Made by a program: the position numbers and the translations under genes. Below are positions 1 to 5,971 of a DNA stretch of 6,169 nucleotides, piece by piece (positions within the stretch are counted from its first letter, which is position 1; every line of letters begins with the position of its first letter). The notes below the pieces were generated by a model. That model worked only from the letters and a program-made list of their open reading frames with translations, was not told the origin of the DNA and did no database searches. This stretch comes from Chloroflexota bacterium. GTDB lineage: Bacteria; Chloroflexota; Anaerolineae; Aggregatilineales; Aggregatilineaceae. The stretch is from the NCBI GenBank assembly GCA_016234525.1, contig JACRBK010000522.1, positions 1-6,169 of the forward strand. The letters run 5' to 3'.

Positions 1-1010
1 ACAAAGGCCAGACGCTCACCCAGATCAAAGCGGTACAGAGTTTGCTGGCTGCCGGGCAACTTCCGGTGAATGTCAAATTTGTCATCGAAGGCGAAGAAGA
101 AAGCGGCTCAGATCATCTTTACCCGTTTGTTGAGCAGCATCTCGATCTGCTGAAAGCGGATGTGCTGGTAGTGTCCGATACCGGCATGATGGGGTTGGAT
201 CGCCCATCGATTGTCGTCAGTCTGCGCGGGATCGTCTCGATGGAGTTCGAGGTGCGCGGGCCGTCACACGATCTCCACTCCGGGCTGTATGGCGGGATGG
301 TCCACAATCCTGCGCAGGCGTTAGTGGAGATCATGGCGGCGATGCACCGGCCCGATGGGAAGGTCGCTGTGCCGGGATTCTATGACAAGGTGCGCGAACT
401 GTCGGGCGTAGAGCGCGCTGAGATCGCGCAAAATCCGATAACAGTAGAGCGCTTTAAAGAAGAAACTGGCGCGCCGCAGCCCTGGGGCGAGCCAAATTAT
501 TCCATGCAAGAACGCGCAGGCACACGCCCAACCTTCGAGATTAACGGGATCGTCGGCGGCTGGACCGGCGAGGGTGGCAAGACAGTGATCCCCGAAAAAG
601 CCGTCGCTAAAGTAAGCTGCCGTTTGGTCGCCGAACAAGACCCGGTCGAGATTTTCGAACTGATTCAGCGTTATCTGGCGGAGATTACCCCGTCCACCGT
701 GACGAGCAGTGTTCGGCTGCTGCACAAAGGCATGTGGTCATTGGTGGATACCCAGTCGCTTTATATGCAGGCGGCGGTGCGCGCGTTTGAGTACGGGTTC
801 GGCAAACGCCCGATCTTTATGCGCGAGGGCGGGTCTATTCCGATCATGGGCTTTATGCAGGAAAAACTCAATGCCCCGGTGGTGCTGATGGGCTTTGGTC
901 TGCCGGATGACAACCTGCACGGGCCGAACGAAAAATACTGCCTGGAATGTTTCGCGCGCGGCATGAAAACCGCGATCTACTTCCTGCACAGTCTCGGTAC
1001 GCGCGGCTAA
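1..1010 (+). CDS. M20-family metallopeptidase (dipeptidase-like), 5'-truncated by window edge
   Basis: The frame is open from base 3, the first full codon, with no stop before the TAA at 1008-1010, so about 335 C-terminal residues are visible and the start lies outside. The edge reads (D)KGQ, the end of the family's DDKGQ metal-ligand motif. Further M20 landmarks follow in order: EGEEESGS (about 87-110), holding the catalytic general-base and metal-binding glutamates; SDTG (about 174-185), a metal-ligand Asp; HDLHSG (about 267-284), with the conserved His of the lid/dimerisation domain; REGGSIP (about 822-842); and HGPNE (918-932), with the final metal-ligand His. The family is cytosolic, binds two zinc ions and hydrolyses dipeptides or related amides. 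The order of parts fits the carnosinase/PepV-like dipeptidase branch, but the substrate cannot be read from sequence. An intrinsic terminator follows 31 nt after the stop, so the gene closes its transcription unit. Confidence 0.9.
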   Translation, partial: KGQTLTQIKAVQSLLAAGQLPVNVKFVIEGEEESGSDHLYPFVEQHLDLLKADVLVVSDTGMMGLDRPSIVVSLRGIVSMEFEVRGPSHDLHSGLYGGMVHNPAQALVEIMAAMHRPDGKVAVPGFYDKVRELSGVERAEIAQNPITVERFKEETGAPQPWGEPNYSMQERAGTRPTFEINGIVGGWTGEGGKTVIPEKAVAKVSCRLVAEQDPVEIFELIQRYLAEITPSTVTSSVRLLHKGMWSLVDTQSLYMQAAVRAFEYGFGKRPIFMREGGSIPIMGFMQEKLNAPVVLMGFGLPDDNLHGPNEKYCLECFARGMKTAIYFLHSLGTRG

Positions 1011-1041
1011 GCAATTCTCCCCTTTAAACTGTTCGATATAG

Positions 1042-1074
1042 GCTCCCCGCTGGTACGGGGAGCTTTTCTTTTTT
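1042..1074 (+). terminator. Intrinsic terminator of the M20 peptidase gene
   Basis: A perfect 8-bp GC-rich stem, GCTCCCCG (1042-1049) with CGGGGAGC (1056-1063), closes a 6-nt loop. An almost pure T-tract follows (1064-1074, one C at 1068). This is a textbook Rho-independent terminator on the plus strand. It separates the peptidase gene from acs. Confidence 0.93.
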
Positions 1075-1080
1075 ACTCCC

Positions 1081-1092
1081 TCACACCTGTGA
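1081..1092. promoter_or_regulatory. Small palindrome upstream of the acs promoter, possible operator
   Basis: TCACA-CC-TGTGA has 5-bp inverted arms and lies about 50-58 bp upstream of the predicted acs start of transcription, where an activator site could sit. The arms are in the opposite order to a CRP site (TGTGA-N6-TCACA) and the spacer is too short, so it should not be called CRP. It may be chance. Confidence 0.2.
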
Positions 1093-1123
1093 AATAAAGA
1101 ACAAAATAGTTGAATTTAAATTT

Positions 1124-1132
1124 TGCTATAAT
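1124..1132 (+). promoter_or_regulatory. Extended -10 promoter of acs
   Basis: TGC-TATAAT is a perfect extended -10 element in an AT-rich region just after the upstream terminator. Transcription would begin near 1139-1140, giving a leader of about 45 nt. No good -35 hexamer sits 16-18 bp upstream (1103-1110 is AAAATAGT), which extended -10 promoters tolerate. TTGAAT at 1110-1115 is too close to serve. Confidence 0.75.
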
Positions 1133-1183
1133 TTTCTCAAACCACGCGATTCATCTAGAGATGATCTGAAGGAGTGTCACCTT

Positions 1184-3082
1184 ATGGCGCGCAATGGCGA
1201 TTTAACGGGCGAAGTGCATTATCCTTCCCAAGACATAATCCGGCAGGCGAACCAACCGGATTATGACCGCATCAATCAGGCCATGATCAACGATCTGGCC
1301 GGTGAATGGGGGCGCATCGCCAAAGAGGAATTTGAATGGTTTGAACCCTGGCAGACTACCCTCGATTCGTCCAATGCTCCCTTTTATAAATGGTTTGTCG
1401 GCGGCAAAACGAATATTGTTTATAACGCTCTAGATCGCCATCTGGACACCTGGCGGCGCAATAAGGTGGCGCTGCTGTGGGAGGGCGAAAATTATGACCA
1501 GCGCACCTATACCTATCACCAGCTTCACCGCGAGGTTTGCCGCTTTTCGAGCGTGCTGCGGGCGATGGGCGTGCGCAAAGGGGATCGCGTCACGATCTAT
1601 ATGGGGCGCATCCCCGAACTGATGATCTCGATGCTGGCGTGCGCCAAAATCGGCGCGGTGCATTCCGTCGTCTACGGGGGGTTTTCGGTAGAGGCGCTGC
1701 ATGGGCGCATCGAAGACAGCCAGAGTAAAGTCGCTATCACGGCGGATGGAGCCTGGCTGCGAGGAAACGTCGTACAGCTCAAAGATATTATGGACGAAGC
1801 GTTGCAGCGCGCCCCGACCGTGCAAACGGTGATCGTCGTCAAACGCACCGGACAGCCGGTCCACATGGAGCCGGGGCGCGACCTGTGGTATACCGATCTG
1901 ATGAATCTGCCGATTGCCGCCGCTGACTGTTTCACCGAGGTGATGGACGCCGAAGACCCGCTCTTTTTGCTCTATACCAGCGGCACGACCGGCAAACCCA
2001 AAGCGATTATGCACACGCACGGCGGTTATATGGTCGGTGTAGCGACTACGCTCAAATGGGTATTTGATCTCAAAGACGAGGATACGTGGTGGTGCGCCGC
2101 CGATCCTGGCTGGATCACCGGCCACAGTTATATTGTTTACGGGCCGCTGCTGTTGGGTGCTACCGGCCTGTTATACGAAGGCGCGCCGAACCATCCTTTT
2201 CCAGATCGTTGGTGGGATATTGCCGAGCGGCATGGCATTACGGTGTTATATACCGCGCCCACCGCGATTCGCGGCCTGATGCGTTTTGGTGATGCCTGGC
2301 CTAACCGCCATGATCTCAGCCGTCTGCGCCTGTTGGGCAGCGTGGGAGAACCGATCAACCCGGAGGCGTGGCGCTGGTATCACCGTGTGATCGGCAACGG
2401 AAACTGCCCAATTATGGATACGTGGTGGCAGACCGAGACGGGCCACTTTATGATCACGCCGCTGCCTTCGACGCCGCTCAAACCCGGCAGCGCGACCAAA
2501 CCCTTCCCCGGCGTGCAGGTCGATGTGTTGGACGAAGACGGCAACCCGGTTGGCCCCAACGAAGAAGGTTATTTGGTGATCAAGACTCCCTGGCCGGGAA
2601 TGTTACGCACCATTTACGGCGATCCTGATCGTTATGTGCAGCAGTATTGGAGCCGCTTCCCCGGCATGTATATGACCGGTGACAGCGCCCGCCGCGATGA
2701 AGACGGTTATATCTGGGTGATCGGGCGCGTGGATGATGTGATCAAAGTCAGCGGTTATCGACTGGGGACGGCGGAGATTGAAAGCGCGCTGGTCAGCCAT
2801 CCTTCCGTTGCCGAAGCCGCCGTGATCGGCGTGCCGGACGAAGTGCGCGGCAGTGTGATTTATGCTTACTGCATTCTGCGGGCCGGGGTCGAGCCGACCC
2901 AAAAACTGGTGGAGATTCTGCGTGATCATGTCGGGCATGAAGTCGGGCCGATTGCCAAACCCACGACTATCGAGTTTGTGAACAGCCTGCCCAAAACGCG
3001 CAGCGGTAAGATCATGCGCCGTGTGTTAAAAGCGCGGGCATTAGGACTGCCCGAAGGTGATTTGAGTACGTTGGAGGAATAA
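1184..3082 (+). CDS. acs: Acetyl-CoA synthetase (AMP-forming acetate--CoA ligase)
   Basis: This cytosolic enzyme converts acetate, ATP and CoA into acetyl-CoA, AMP and PPi through acetyl-AMP. The 632-aa product shows an Acs-type N-terminal region (FEWFEPW, about 50-56), the P-loop YTSGTTGKPK (264-273), GWITGHSY (309-316), GSVGEP (385-390), DTWWQTETG (412-420), TGD (498-500), GRVDD (514-518), the hinge and CoA region SGYRLGTAEIE (523-533), and the catalytic-lysine motif SGKIMRR with K609. From known Acs structures, the second Trp of WWQTE (W415) caps the acetate pocket and favours acetate over longer acids. K609 matches the lysine that is reversibly acetylated in enterobacterial Acs, so similar control is possible. 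The protein ends about 20 residues earlier than E. coli Acs, and TETGH replaces the usual TETGG. The ATG has AAGGAG at 1169-1174, 9 nt upstream. It appears monocistronic. A close relative acting on another short acid is possible but less likely. Confidence 0.94.
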   Translation: MARNGDLTGEVHYPSQDIIRQANQPDYDRINQAMINDLAGEWGRIAKEEFEWFEPWQTTLDSSNAPFYKWFVGGKTNIVYNALDRHLDTWRRNKVALLWEGENYDQRTYTYHQLHREVCRFSSVLRAMGVRKGDRVTIYMGRIPELMISMLACAKIGAVHSVVYGGFSVEALHGRIEDSQSKVAITADGAWLRGNVVQLKDIMDEALQRAPTVQTVIVVKRTGQPVHMEPGRDLWYTDLMNLPIAAADCFTEVMDAEDPLFLLYTSGTTGKPKAIMHTHGGYMVGVATTLKWVFDLKDEDTWWCAADPGWITGHSYIVYGPLLLGATGLLYEGAPNHPFPDRWWDIAERHGITVLYTAPTAIRGLMRFGDAWPNRHDLSRLRLLGSVGEPINPEAWRWYHRVIGNGNCPIMDTWWQTETGHFMITPLPSTPLKPGSATKPFPGVQVDVLDEDGNPVGPNEEGYLVIKTPWPGMLRTIYGDPDRYVQQYWSRFPGMYMTGDSARRDEDGYIWVIGRVDDVIKVSGYRLGTAEIESALVSHPSVAEAAVIGVPDEVRGSVIYAYCILRAGVEPTQKLVEILRDHVGHEVGPIAKPTTIEFVNSLPKTRSGKIMRRVLKARALGLPEGDLSTLEE

Positions 3083-3091
3083 AACCGGCGC

Positions 3092-3110
3092 GAGGCAAAA
3101 ATTATGCCTC
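3092..3110 (+). repeat. Alternative 6-bp hairpin after acs
   Basis: GAGGCA (3092-3097) pairs with TGCCTC (3105-3110) around a 7-nt loop, 9 nt after the acs stop. No T-tract follows on the plus strand, so it is a weak candidate for acs 3'-end protection rather than a terminator. It uses the same TGCCTC arm as the tRNA terminator, so in any one transcript the two structures exclude each other. Confidence 0.4.
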
Positions 3111-3132
3111 AGGTATACAACCAGAGGCATAA
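3097..3132 (-). terminator. Intrinsic terminator of tRNA-Cys (minus strand)
   Basis: Arms at 3102-3110 and 3124-3132 form a 9-bp stem (GAGGCATAA paired with TTATGCCTC). An inner GGT/ACC helix extends it across one mismatch. On the minus strand the stem is followed at once by TTTTT (3101-3097). It lies 6 nt beyond the tRNA 3' end. The T-run is on the minus strand only, so this serves the tRNA and not acs. Confidence 0.75.
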
Positions 3133-3138
3133 AAATAG

Positions 3139-3209
3139 AGGCGACGGTGGGAATTGAACCCACGGTAAGGGTTTTGCAGACCCGTGCCTTGCCACTTGGC
3201 GACGTCGCC
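3139..3209 (-). tRNA. trnC: tRNA-Cys (anticodon GCA)
   Basis: Read on the minus strand this 71-nt sequence folds as a cloverleaf. The acceptor GGCGACG pairs perfectly with CGTCGCC. The D stem is GCC/GGC. The anticodon loop CTGCAAA carries GCA (3177-3175). The T arm is GTGGG-TTCAATT-CCCAC. The discriminator base is U73 (complement of 3139), the hallmark of tRNA-Cys. No CCA is encoded, since the next bases read CTA, so CCA must be added after transcription. Two small oddities are a C27-U43 mismatch at the top of the anticodon stem and C at position 9. It is not tRNA-Sec, which would need a UCA anticodon, a long variable arm and an extended acceptor. Confidence 0.96.
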
Positions 3210-3221
3210 ACTCTAAAATTA

Positions 3222-3250
3222 AGTATACACAAACCGGGCGCAGTTGACAA
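3222..3250 (-). promoter_or_regulatory. Sigma-70-type promoter of tRNA-Cys
   Basis: On the minus strand TTGTCA (3250-3245) and TATACT (3227-3222) are separated by exactly 17 bp. Each hexamer differs from consensus at one position. Transcription would begin near 3215, giving a leader of only about 5 nt before the tRNA at 3209. Placement directly upstream of a stable-RNA gene makes this call strong. Confidence 0.8.
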
Positions 3251-3277
3251 GGTTGGTTTCATCGGCTGCGCCGGTTT
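3231..3277. repeat. 12-bp inverted repeat over the tRNA-Cys promoter
   Basis: AAACCGGGCGCAG (3231-3243) is complementary to CTGCGCCGGTTT (3266-3277) except for one bulged G. The 22-nt loop contains the -35 hexamer of the tRNA-Cys promoter, and the left arm fills its spacer. No T-tract flanks it on either side, so it is not a plain terminator. It could be an operator, a palindromic repeat or a relic. Confidence 0.6.
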
Positions 3278-3394
3278 GATTCCTATAAGGTTTCTTTGGG
3301 ATGTTCGCACCAGAGCGTTAATATGAGTAGGTTTCTGGTGGGGTGAGGGGCTGCTGTTTTTGGCGAAATAAATACTTAAACGAATAGGATAGAT

Positions 3395-4345
3395 ATGGAT
3401 CAAACGACGCTCATTATCAACCGGGTGCTGCCCATTTTGTTCCTCATTGGCCTGGGGTACTGGATTCGGCGGCGGCAGTTTTTGGCGGAAAGCACCATCG
3501 ACGATCTGCGAAAAATCGTCGTTAATTTCGCGCTGCCGTCGGTGTTATTCCTTTCGTTTCTCGAAATCAAGTTTGAACTCAAATATTTTGTGCTGTTCAT
3601 CACGCTTTATCTGCTGTGTGTCGGCCTGTTTGGATTTGGGGTGCTGCTGCAACGGCGGCTCAAGGTAGAGTACGAATACTTCCCCTATATGATGACCGGC
3701 TTTGAATATGGCATGTTAGGAGTCAGCCTGTTTGGCAGCGCTTATGGTTTAGACCAGATCGGTTATATTGCTGTCGTGGACCTGGGTCACGAGCTTTTTA
3801 TCTGGTCTTTTTTTCTGGCGCTGCTGCTGATGAAACGCGACGGCCTGACGCACCCCGGCTCACTGGTGATCGCGGTTTTTAAATCGCCGGTTATGGTGGC
3901 GATCATGGCAGGGATTTTGTTTAACCTGCTTGGCGCTCAGGGATTTTTATACGAAAAAGTTGGCACCGGGGCGGTGATCGCTACACTGCGCTTTTTGAGC
4001 AACCTGACGATTCCGCTGATTCTGATCATTGTGGGCTATGGCATCCGGTTAGAATGGCGCGGGGCGCGCAAAACGGCAGTGGTAATCGCGATCCGACTGG
4101 CCCTGCTGATTCCGCTGGCGCTGATCCTGAATGAGGTCTTGATTGACGGCCTGCTCAACATGGACTCGCCGTTTCAGGCGGCGCTGTTTACCCTGTTGAT
4201 TCTGCCGCCTCCGTTCATAGTCCCGCTGTATATGCGCGCAGGTTTAGAGGACGAGCGGCGTTACATCAACAATGTGCTGATGCTGTATACCGTGTTCACG
4301 ATTATCCTGTTTACGATCTATTTCAGTTTTAATCCGACACTGTAA
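3395..4345 (+). CDS. AEC-family (auxin efflux carrier-like) permease
   Basis: The 316-aa protein is strongly hydrophobic, with about ten predicted membrane segments (roughly 7-24, 41-56, 64-84, 95-116, 122-147, 156-179, 190-217, 227-249, 259-280, 291-312). Family features include the N-terminal helix ending in a basic cluster (IRRRQF), the FALPSVLF segment in helix 2, the glycine-rich FEYGMLGVSLFG in helix 4 where AEC proteins have their GxxGxP-like region, and NLTIPLILIIVGYGIRL (about 203-219), matching the family's PL-x-GxxL helix. AEC members are inner-membrane carriers; bacterial ones export or import dicarboxylates such as malonate or malate, or other organic anions. No substrate can be assigned. 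The ATG has a weak AGGA (3386-3389) 5 nt upstream. The 5' gap shows no convincing promoter (TATAAG at 3284-3289 lacks a -35 box). Length is normal for the family. Confidence 0.85.
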   Translation: MDQTTLIINRVLPILFLIGLGYWIRRRQFLAESTIDDLRKIVVNFALPSVLFLSFLEIKFELKYFVLFITLYLLCVGLFGFGVLLQRRLKVEYEYFPYMMTGFEYGMLGVSLFGSAYGLDQIGYIAVVDLGHELFIWSFFLALLLMKRDGLTHPGSLVIAVFKSPVMVAIMAGILFNLLGAQGFLYEKVGTGAVIATLRFLSNLTIPLILIIVGYGIRLEWRGARKTAVVIAIRLALLIPLALILNEVLIDGLLNMDSPFQAALFTLLILPPPFIVPLYMRAGLEDERRYINNVLMLYTVFTIILFTIYFSFNPTL

Positions 4346-4354
4346 CCAACCAGG

Positions 4355-4382
4355 CTGGGCAGGTGATCTCTCGCCTGCCCAG
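4355..4382. terminator. Hairpin between convergent genes, probable two-way terminator
   Basis: CTGGGCAGGTGA (4355-4366) pairs with TCGCCTGCCCAG (4371-4382) over 12 bp including one T-G wobble, around a TCTC tetraloop. It begins 9 nt after the permease stop and ends 7 nt short of the thioredoxin-like gene's stop on the other strand. The plus side is followed by a broken T-rich run (ATTACCTTTATT) and the minus side by scattered Ts (GGTTGGTT). The stem is strong but the T-tracts are poor. Confidence 0.72.
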
Positions 4383-4389
4383 ATTACCT

Positions 4390-4830
4390 TTATTCAACCG
4401 GCGCAGACAGCGCCGCGATCTCGGCGTGGATCGCATCCGTATCAGGCATTCCGGTCTGTCGATGCACGACCTGGCCGCGCCCATCGAATACCAACAGCGT
4501 CGGCACTATTTTTACGTTGTACATTCGAGCGCTGTCGCGCCCTACCTGGCTGGTGAAATCCAACCGCAGGACAACGGCCTGCCCGTCAAGATCATCTTCT
4601 AACCTGTCCACGACAGGTTTGGCAACGGTGCAGATCGTTCAAAGGTTGCTATAGTATTCCACAATCACCGGCTGGCCGGTGTTGAGGCGTGCCTGTAAAT
4701 CCTCTACTGATTTTACGTCGCTGGGATGGGTATACCAGACGATATGTACCCCGACAAACGCCAACAGCGCTCCACCGGTCAGCACCATCAGCCAGTGACG
4801 CCGCGCCCACACGGCAACAGTTGCGAACAT
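4390..4830 (-). CDS. Candidate selenoprotein: membrane-anchored thioredoxin-like protein with in-frame UGA (Sec64, UxxC)
   Basis: If the TGA at 4641-4639 is read as selenocysteine, one 146-aa protein results, ending at TAA 4392-4390. Residues 1-12 are basic (ARRHW), about 13-33 form one membrane segment, and a thioredoxin fold follows. Strand PVIVEYYSNL (54-63) leads to U64-T-I-C67, then P72 at the usual C+5 helix position. Later come the LRLDFT strand (88-93) and the cis-Pro motif IVPTLLVF (108-115). Standard calling would give a 63-aa fragment (4830-4639) and a second one starting near 4611, but both are in the same frame with no indel. U replaces the attacking Cys of CxxC and the resolving Cys is kept. 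The domain should face the outside and act in thiol-disulfide or peroxide chemistry; its partner is unknown. The ATG at 4830 has GGAG 7 nt upstream. A Cys-to-stop nonsense mutation is the main alternative; the SECIS-like hairpin and nearby selB argue against it. Confidence 0.82.
4601..4619 (-). promoter_or_regulatory. Putative bacterial SECIS hairpin for UGA at 4641-4639
   Basis: On the mRNA (minus) strand AACCUGUC pairs perfectly with GACAGGUU, giving an 8-bp stem with loop GUG. The loop starts 28 nt after the UGA, so 27 nt separate them. Published descriptions of bacterial SECIS elements ask for a stem close behind the UGA, an apical loop about 16-37 nt from it, and a G in the first two loop positions; all three are met. 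SelB would bind this hairpin and deliver Sec-tRNA to the ribosome. It lies inside the coding sequence, as is normal in bacteria. Confidence 0.75.
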
Positions 4831-4837
4831 TCATTCA

Positions 4838-4841
4838 CTCC
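4838..4841 (-). promoter_or_regulatory. Ribosome binding site that sets the thioredoxin-like start
   Basis: GGAG on the minus strand lies 7 nt before the ATG at 4830-4828. A second ATG at 4834-4832, in another frame, would be only 3 nt away and opens an unrelated 61-codon frame. The 4830 start gives the basic N-terminus and membrane anchor expected of this protein. Confidence 0.75.
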
Positions 4842-4856
4842 AATCGTTGAGATTGC

Positions 4857-4886
4857 GTTATAGTTTTGGATGACAAACCGGGCCAA
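4857..4886 (-). promoter_or_regulatory. Possible promoter of the thioredoxin-like selenoprotein gene
   Basis: On the minus strand TTGGCC (4886-4881) and TATAAC (4862-4857) are 18 bp apart. Transcription would begin near 4850, about 20 nt before the ATG. The -10 box is good and the -35 box keeps only the TTG core, so the call is moderate. The same AT-rich patch reads TATAGT (4859-4864) on the plus strand and might overlap a promoter for the divergent gene, but no good plus-strand -35 box is present. Confidence 0.45.
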
Positions 4887-4904
4887 AAGTTTCAAGATGC
4901 GTTG

Positions 4905-4908
4905 GGAG
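4905..4908 (+). promoter_or_regulatory. Ribosome binding site supporting a GTG start for the EVE-nuclease gene
   Basis: GGAG within TTGGGAG lies 7 nt before GTG 4916-4918. This supports the rare GTG start, which places the first strand of the EVE-like domain directly at the N-terminus. Confidence 0.7.
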
Positions 4909-4915
4909 CGGCAGG

Positions 4916-5971
4916 GTGGCGGATTATTTGCAGTTGACGACCGAGGAGAATTTATACCTGTGTATCCTGGACGGCGTGTGGGGATCTAAAACCAACAAGA
5001 TCGCCCACTGGCAGCCCGGCGATAGGTTGATCGTCTATGTCGAGCGCGCCCTGGCAGCTTTGTTTACCGTGATGGGCGAACCGTATGACGATTCGTCCCC
5101 GATCTGGCCCGGCGATCTGTATCCCTATCGTGTCCCGATCCGGCTGGACAAGATTATCCACCCGGCGGATCGTTATTCGCTCAAACACCGCGATGCGCGC
5201 GAACTGCTGGCGGAACATCACACCGCCGCATATGGCGTGGTGCTGGTGTTAGATGCCCGCCCTCTCGATGAAGCGCCCGCCCGGCTGCTGCTGCACCATC
5301 TCGATCAGTCGCCCGCGTGGGCAGGCTTCGACGCCAACCAGATGCTTCAGGCGCTCCAAGCGCAGCGGATGGTGGAGCAGGCCGCACTTGCCGAAGAAAT
5401 TTTGCAGGCTCGGCCCGATGTCCACGAACCGGAAACGTCGCCCCATACCCAGATGCAGTTTTACCTGGCACAGTTGGGCCGCGCGCTGCATTTTCAGGTC
5501 TGGATTCCTAAAGGGGATCGCTGGCGCGATTATTTAGGCACGCCGCTGCGCCAGCTTTCGCTGCCGGAACTTCCCGCGCTGCCATTTAATGATCATGCGG
5601 TGCGCATCATCCGTAACATTGATGTGATCTGGTTGGACAGCGGCCACCCCGCCCAACTATTTGAGGTGGAACATACCACCAGCATCTATTCCGGCCTGCT
5701 GCGTATGTCGGACTTATCCGCGTTGATCCCCTCGCTCAACATTGGGATGTATATCTGCGCCGATTCTGAACGCAAAAATAAAGTGATGGCCGAAGTCAAC
5801 CGCCCGACTTTCGCGCGGCGGCCTGTGCCACTGGCGCGCCGCTGCCGCTTTATTTCGTTTGAGAAACTGGTGGAATTCATGGGTGCGCAGCGAAACTATC
5901 TCAGCCACTTCAATACGTCCATCCTCGAAGAATTGTCGGAATCGCTGGATAACCCGGCGGATGATTTGTAG
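4916..5971 (+). CDS. EVE/PUA-like domain fused to PD-(D/E)XK-like nuclease domain; putative modification-dependent nuclease
   Basis: The 351-aa protein has two parts. Residues about 1-125 look like an EVE/PUA-type domain: GVWG (20-23), WQPGDRLIVYV (32-42), LAALFTVMGEPYDD (46-59), SPIWPGDLYPYRVPI (61-75). EVE domains elsewhere bind modified bases in DNA and are often fused to restriction nucleases. After a helical linker (about 130-165), residues about 175-320 resemble a PD-(D/E)XK core: a helix (HTQMQFYLAQLGRAL), a strand (FQVWIPKGD), NIDVIWL with D236, then LFEVEHTTSIYSG with E250 and E252, followed by RMSDL and a late EVNRPTF block. ExE instead of ExK occurs in BamHI, so loss of Lys need not mean inactivity. 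No methyltransferase, helicase or ATPase is visible beside it. It starts divergently from the thioredoxin-like gene and ends 17 bp before the convergent selB end. Activity and target are inferred; the domain calls are by eye. Confidence 0.72.
   Translation: MADYLQLTTEENLYLCILDGVWGSKTNKIAHWQPGDRLIVYVERALAALFTVMGEPYDDSSPIWPGDLYPYRVPIRLDKIIHPADRYSLKHRDARELLAEHHTAAYGVVLVLDARPLDEAPARLLLHHLDQSPAWAGFDANQMLQALQAQRMVEQAALAEEILQARPDVHEPETSPHTQMQFYLAQLGRALHFQVWIPKGDRWRDYLGTPLRQLSLPELPALPFNDHAVRIIRNIDVIWLDSGHPAQLFEVEHTTSIYSGLLRMSDLSALIPSLNIGMYICADSERKNKVMAEVNRPTFARRPVPLARRCRFISFEKLVEFMGAQRNYLSHFNTSILEELSESLDNPADDL

Noticed and set aside
1430..2125. 231-codon minus-strand open frame inside acs
   Set aside because: It is antisense to the best-conserved part of Acs, has no recognisable domain, and has a composition typical of a shadow frame in GC-rich coding DNA.
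3139..3209. tRNA-Sec, given the selenium genes nearby
   Set aside because: The anticodon is GCA, the variable loop is 4 nt and the acceptor is 7 bp; this is tRNA-Cys.
3113..3229. GTATACA direct repeats (3113-3119 and 3223-3229) flanking the tRNA as an insertion footprint
   Set aside because: Seven bases, self-complementary in part, one copy being the promoter -10 box and the other a terminator loop; chance is sufficient.
3244..3249. Perfect TTGACA on the plus strand as a -35 box for the AEC permease
   Set aside because: No -10-like hexamer lies 16-18 bp downstream (3267-3272 is TGCGCC). The match arises from the overlapping minus-strand -35 box of tRNA-Cys.
3041..3403. 120-codon minus-strand open frame
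   Set aside because: It runs across the tRNA-Cys gene, its promoter and the acs 3' end, so it cannot be a sensible protein gene.
4363..4602. Plus-strand open frame of 79 codons opposite the thioredoxin-like gene
   Set aside because: It has no protein-family resemblance and is antisense to the conserved thioredoxin region, starting inside the terminator hairpin.
4390..4830. Two separate small genes, or a pseudogene, in place of one thioredoxin-like gene
   Set aside because: Both halves share one frame and together make a complete thioredoxin fold. The second half has no good start or ribosome binding site of its own, and the single stop is at the CxxC position with a SECIS-like hairpin behind it.
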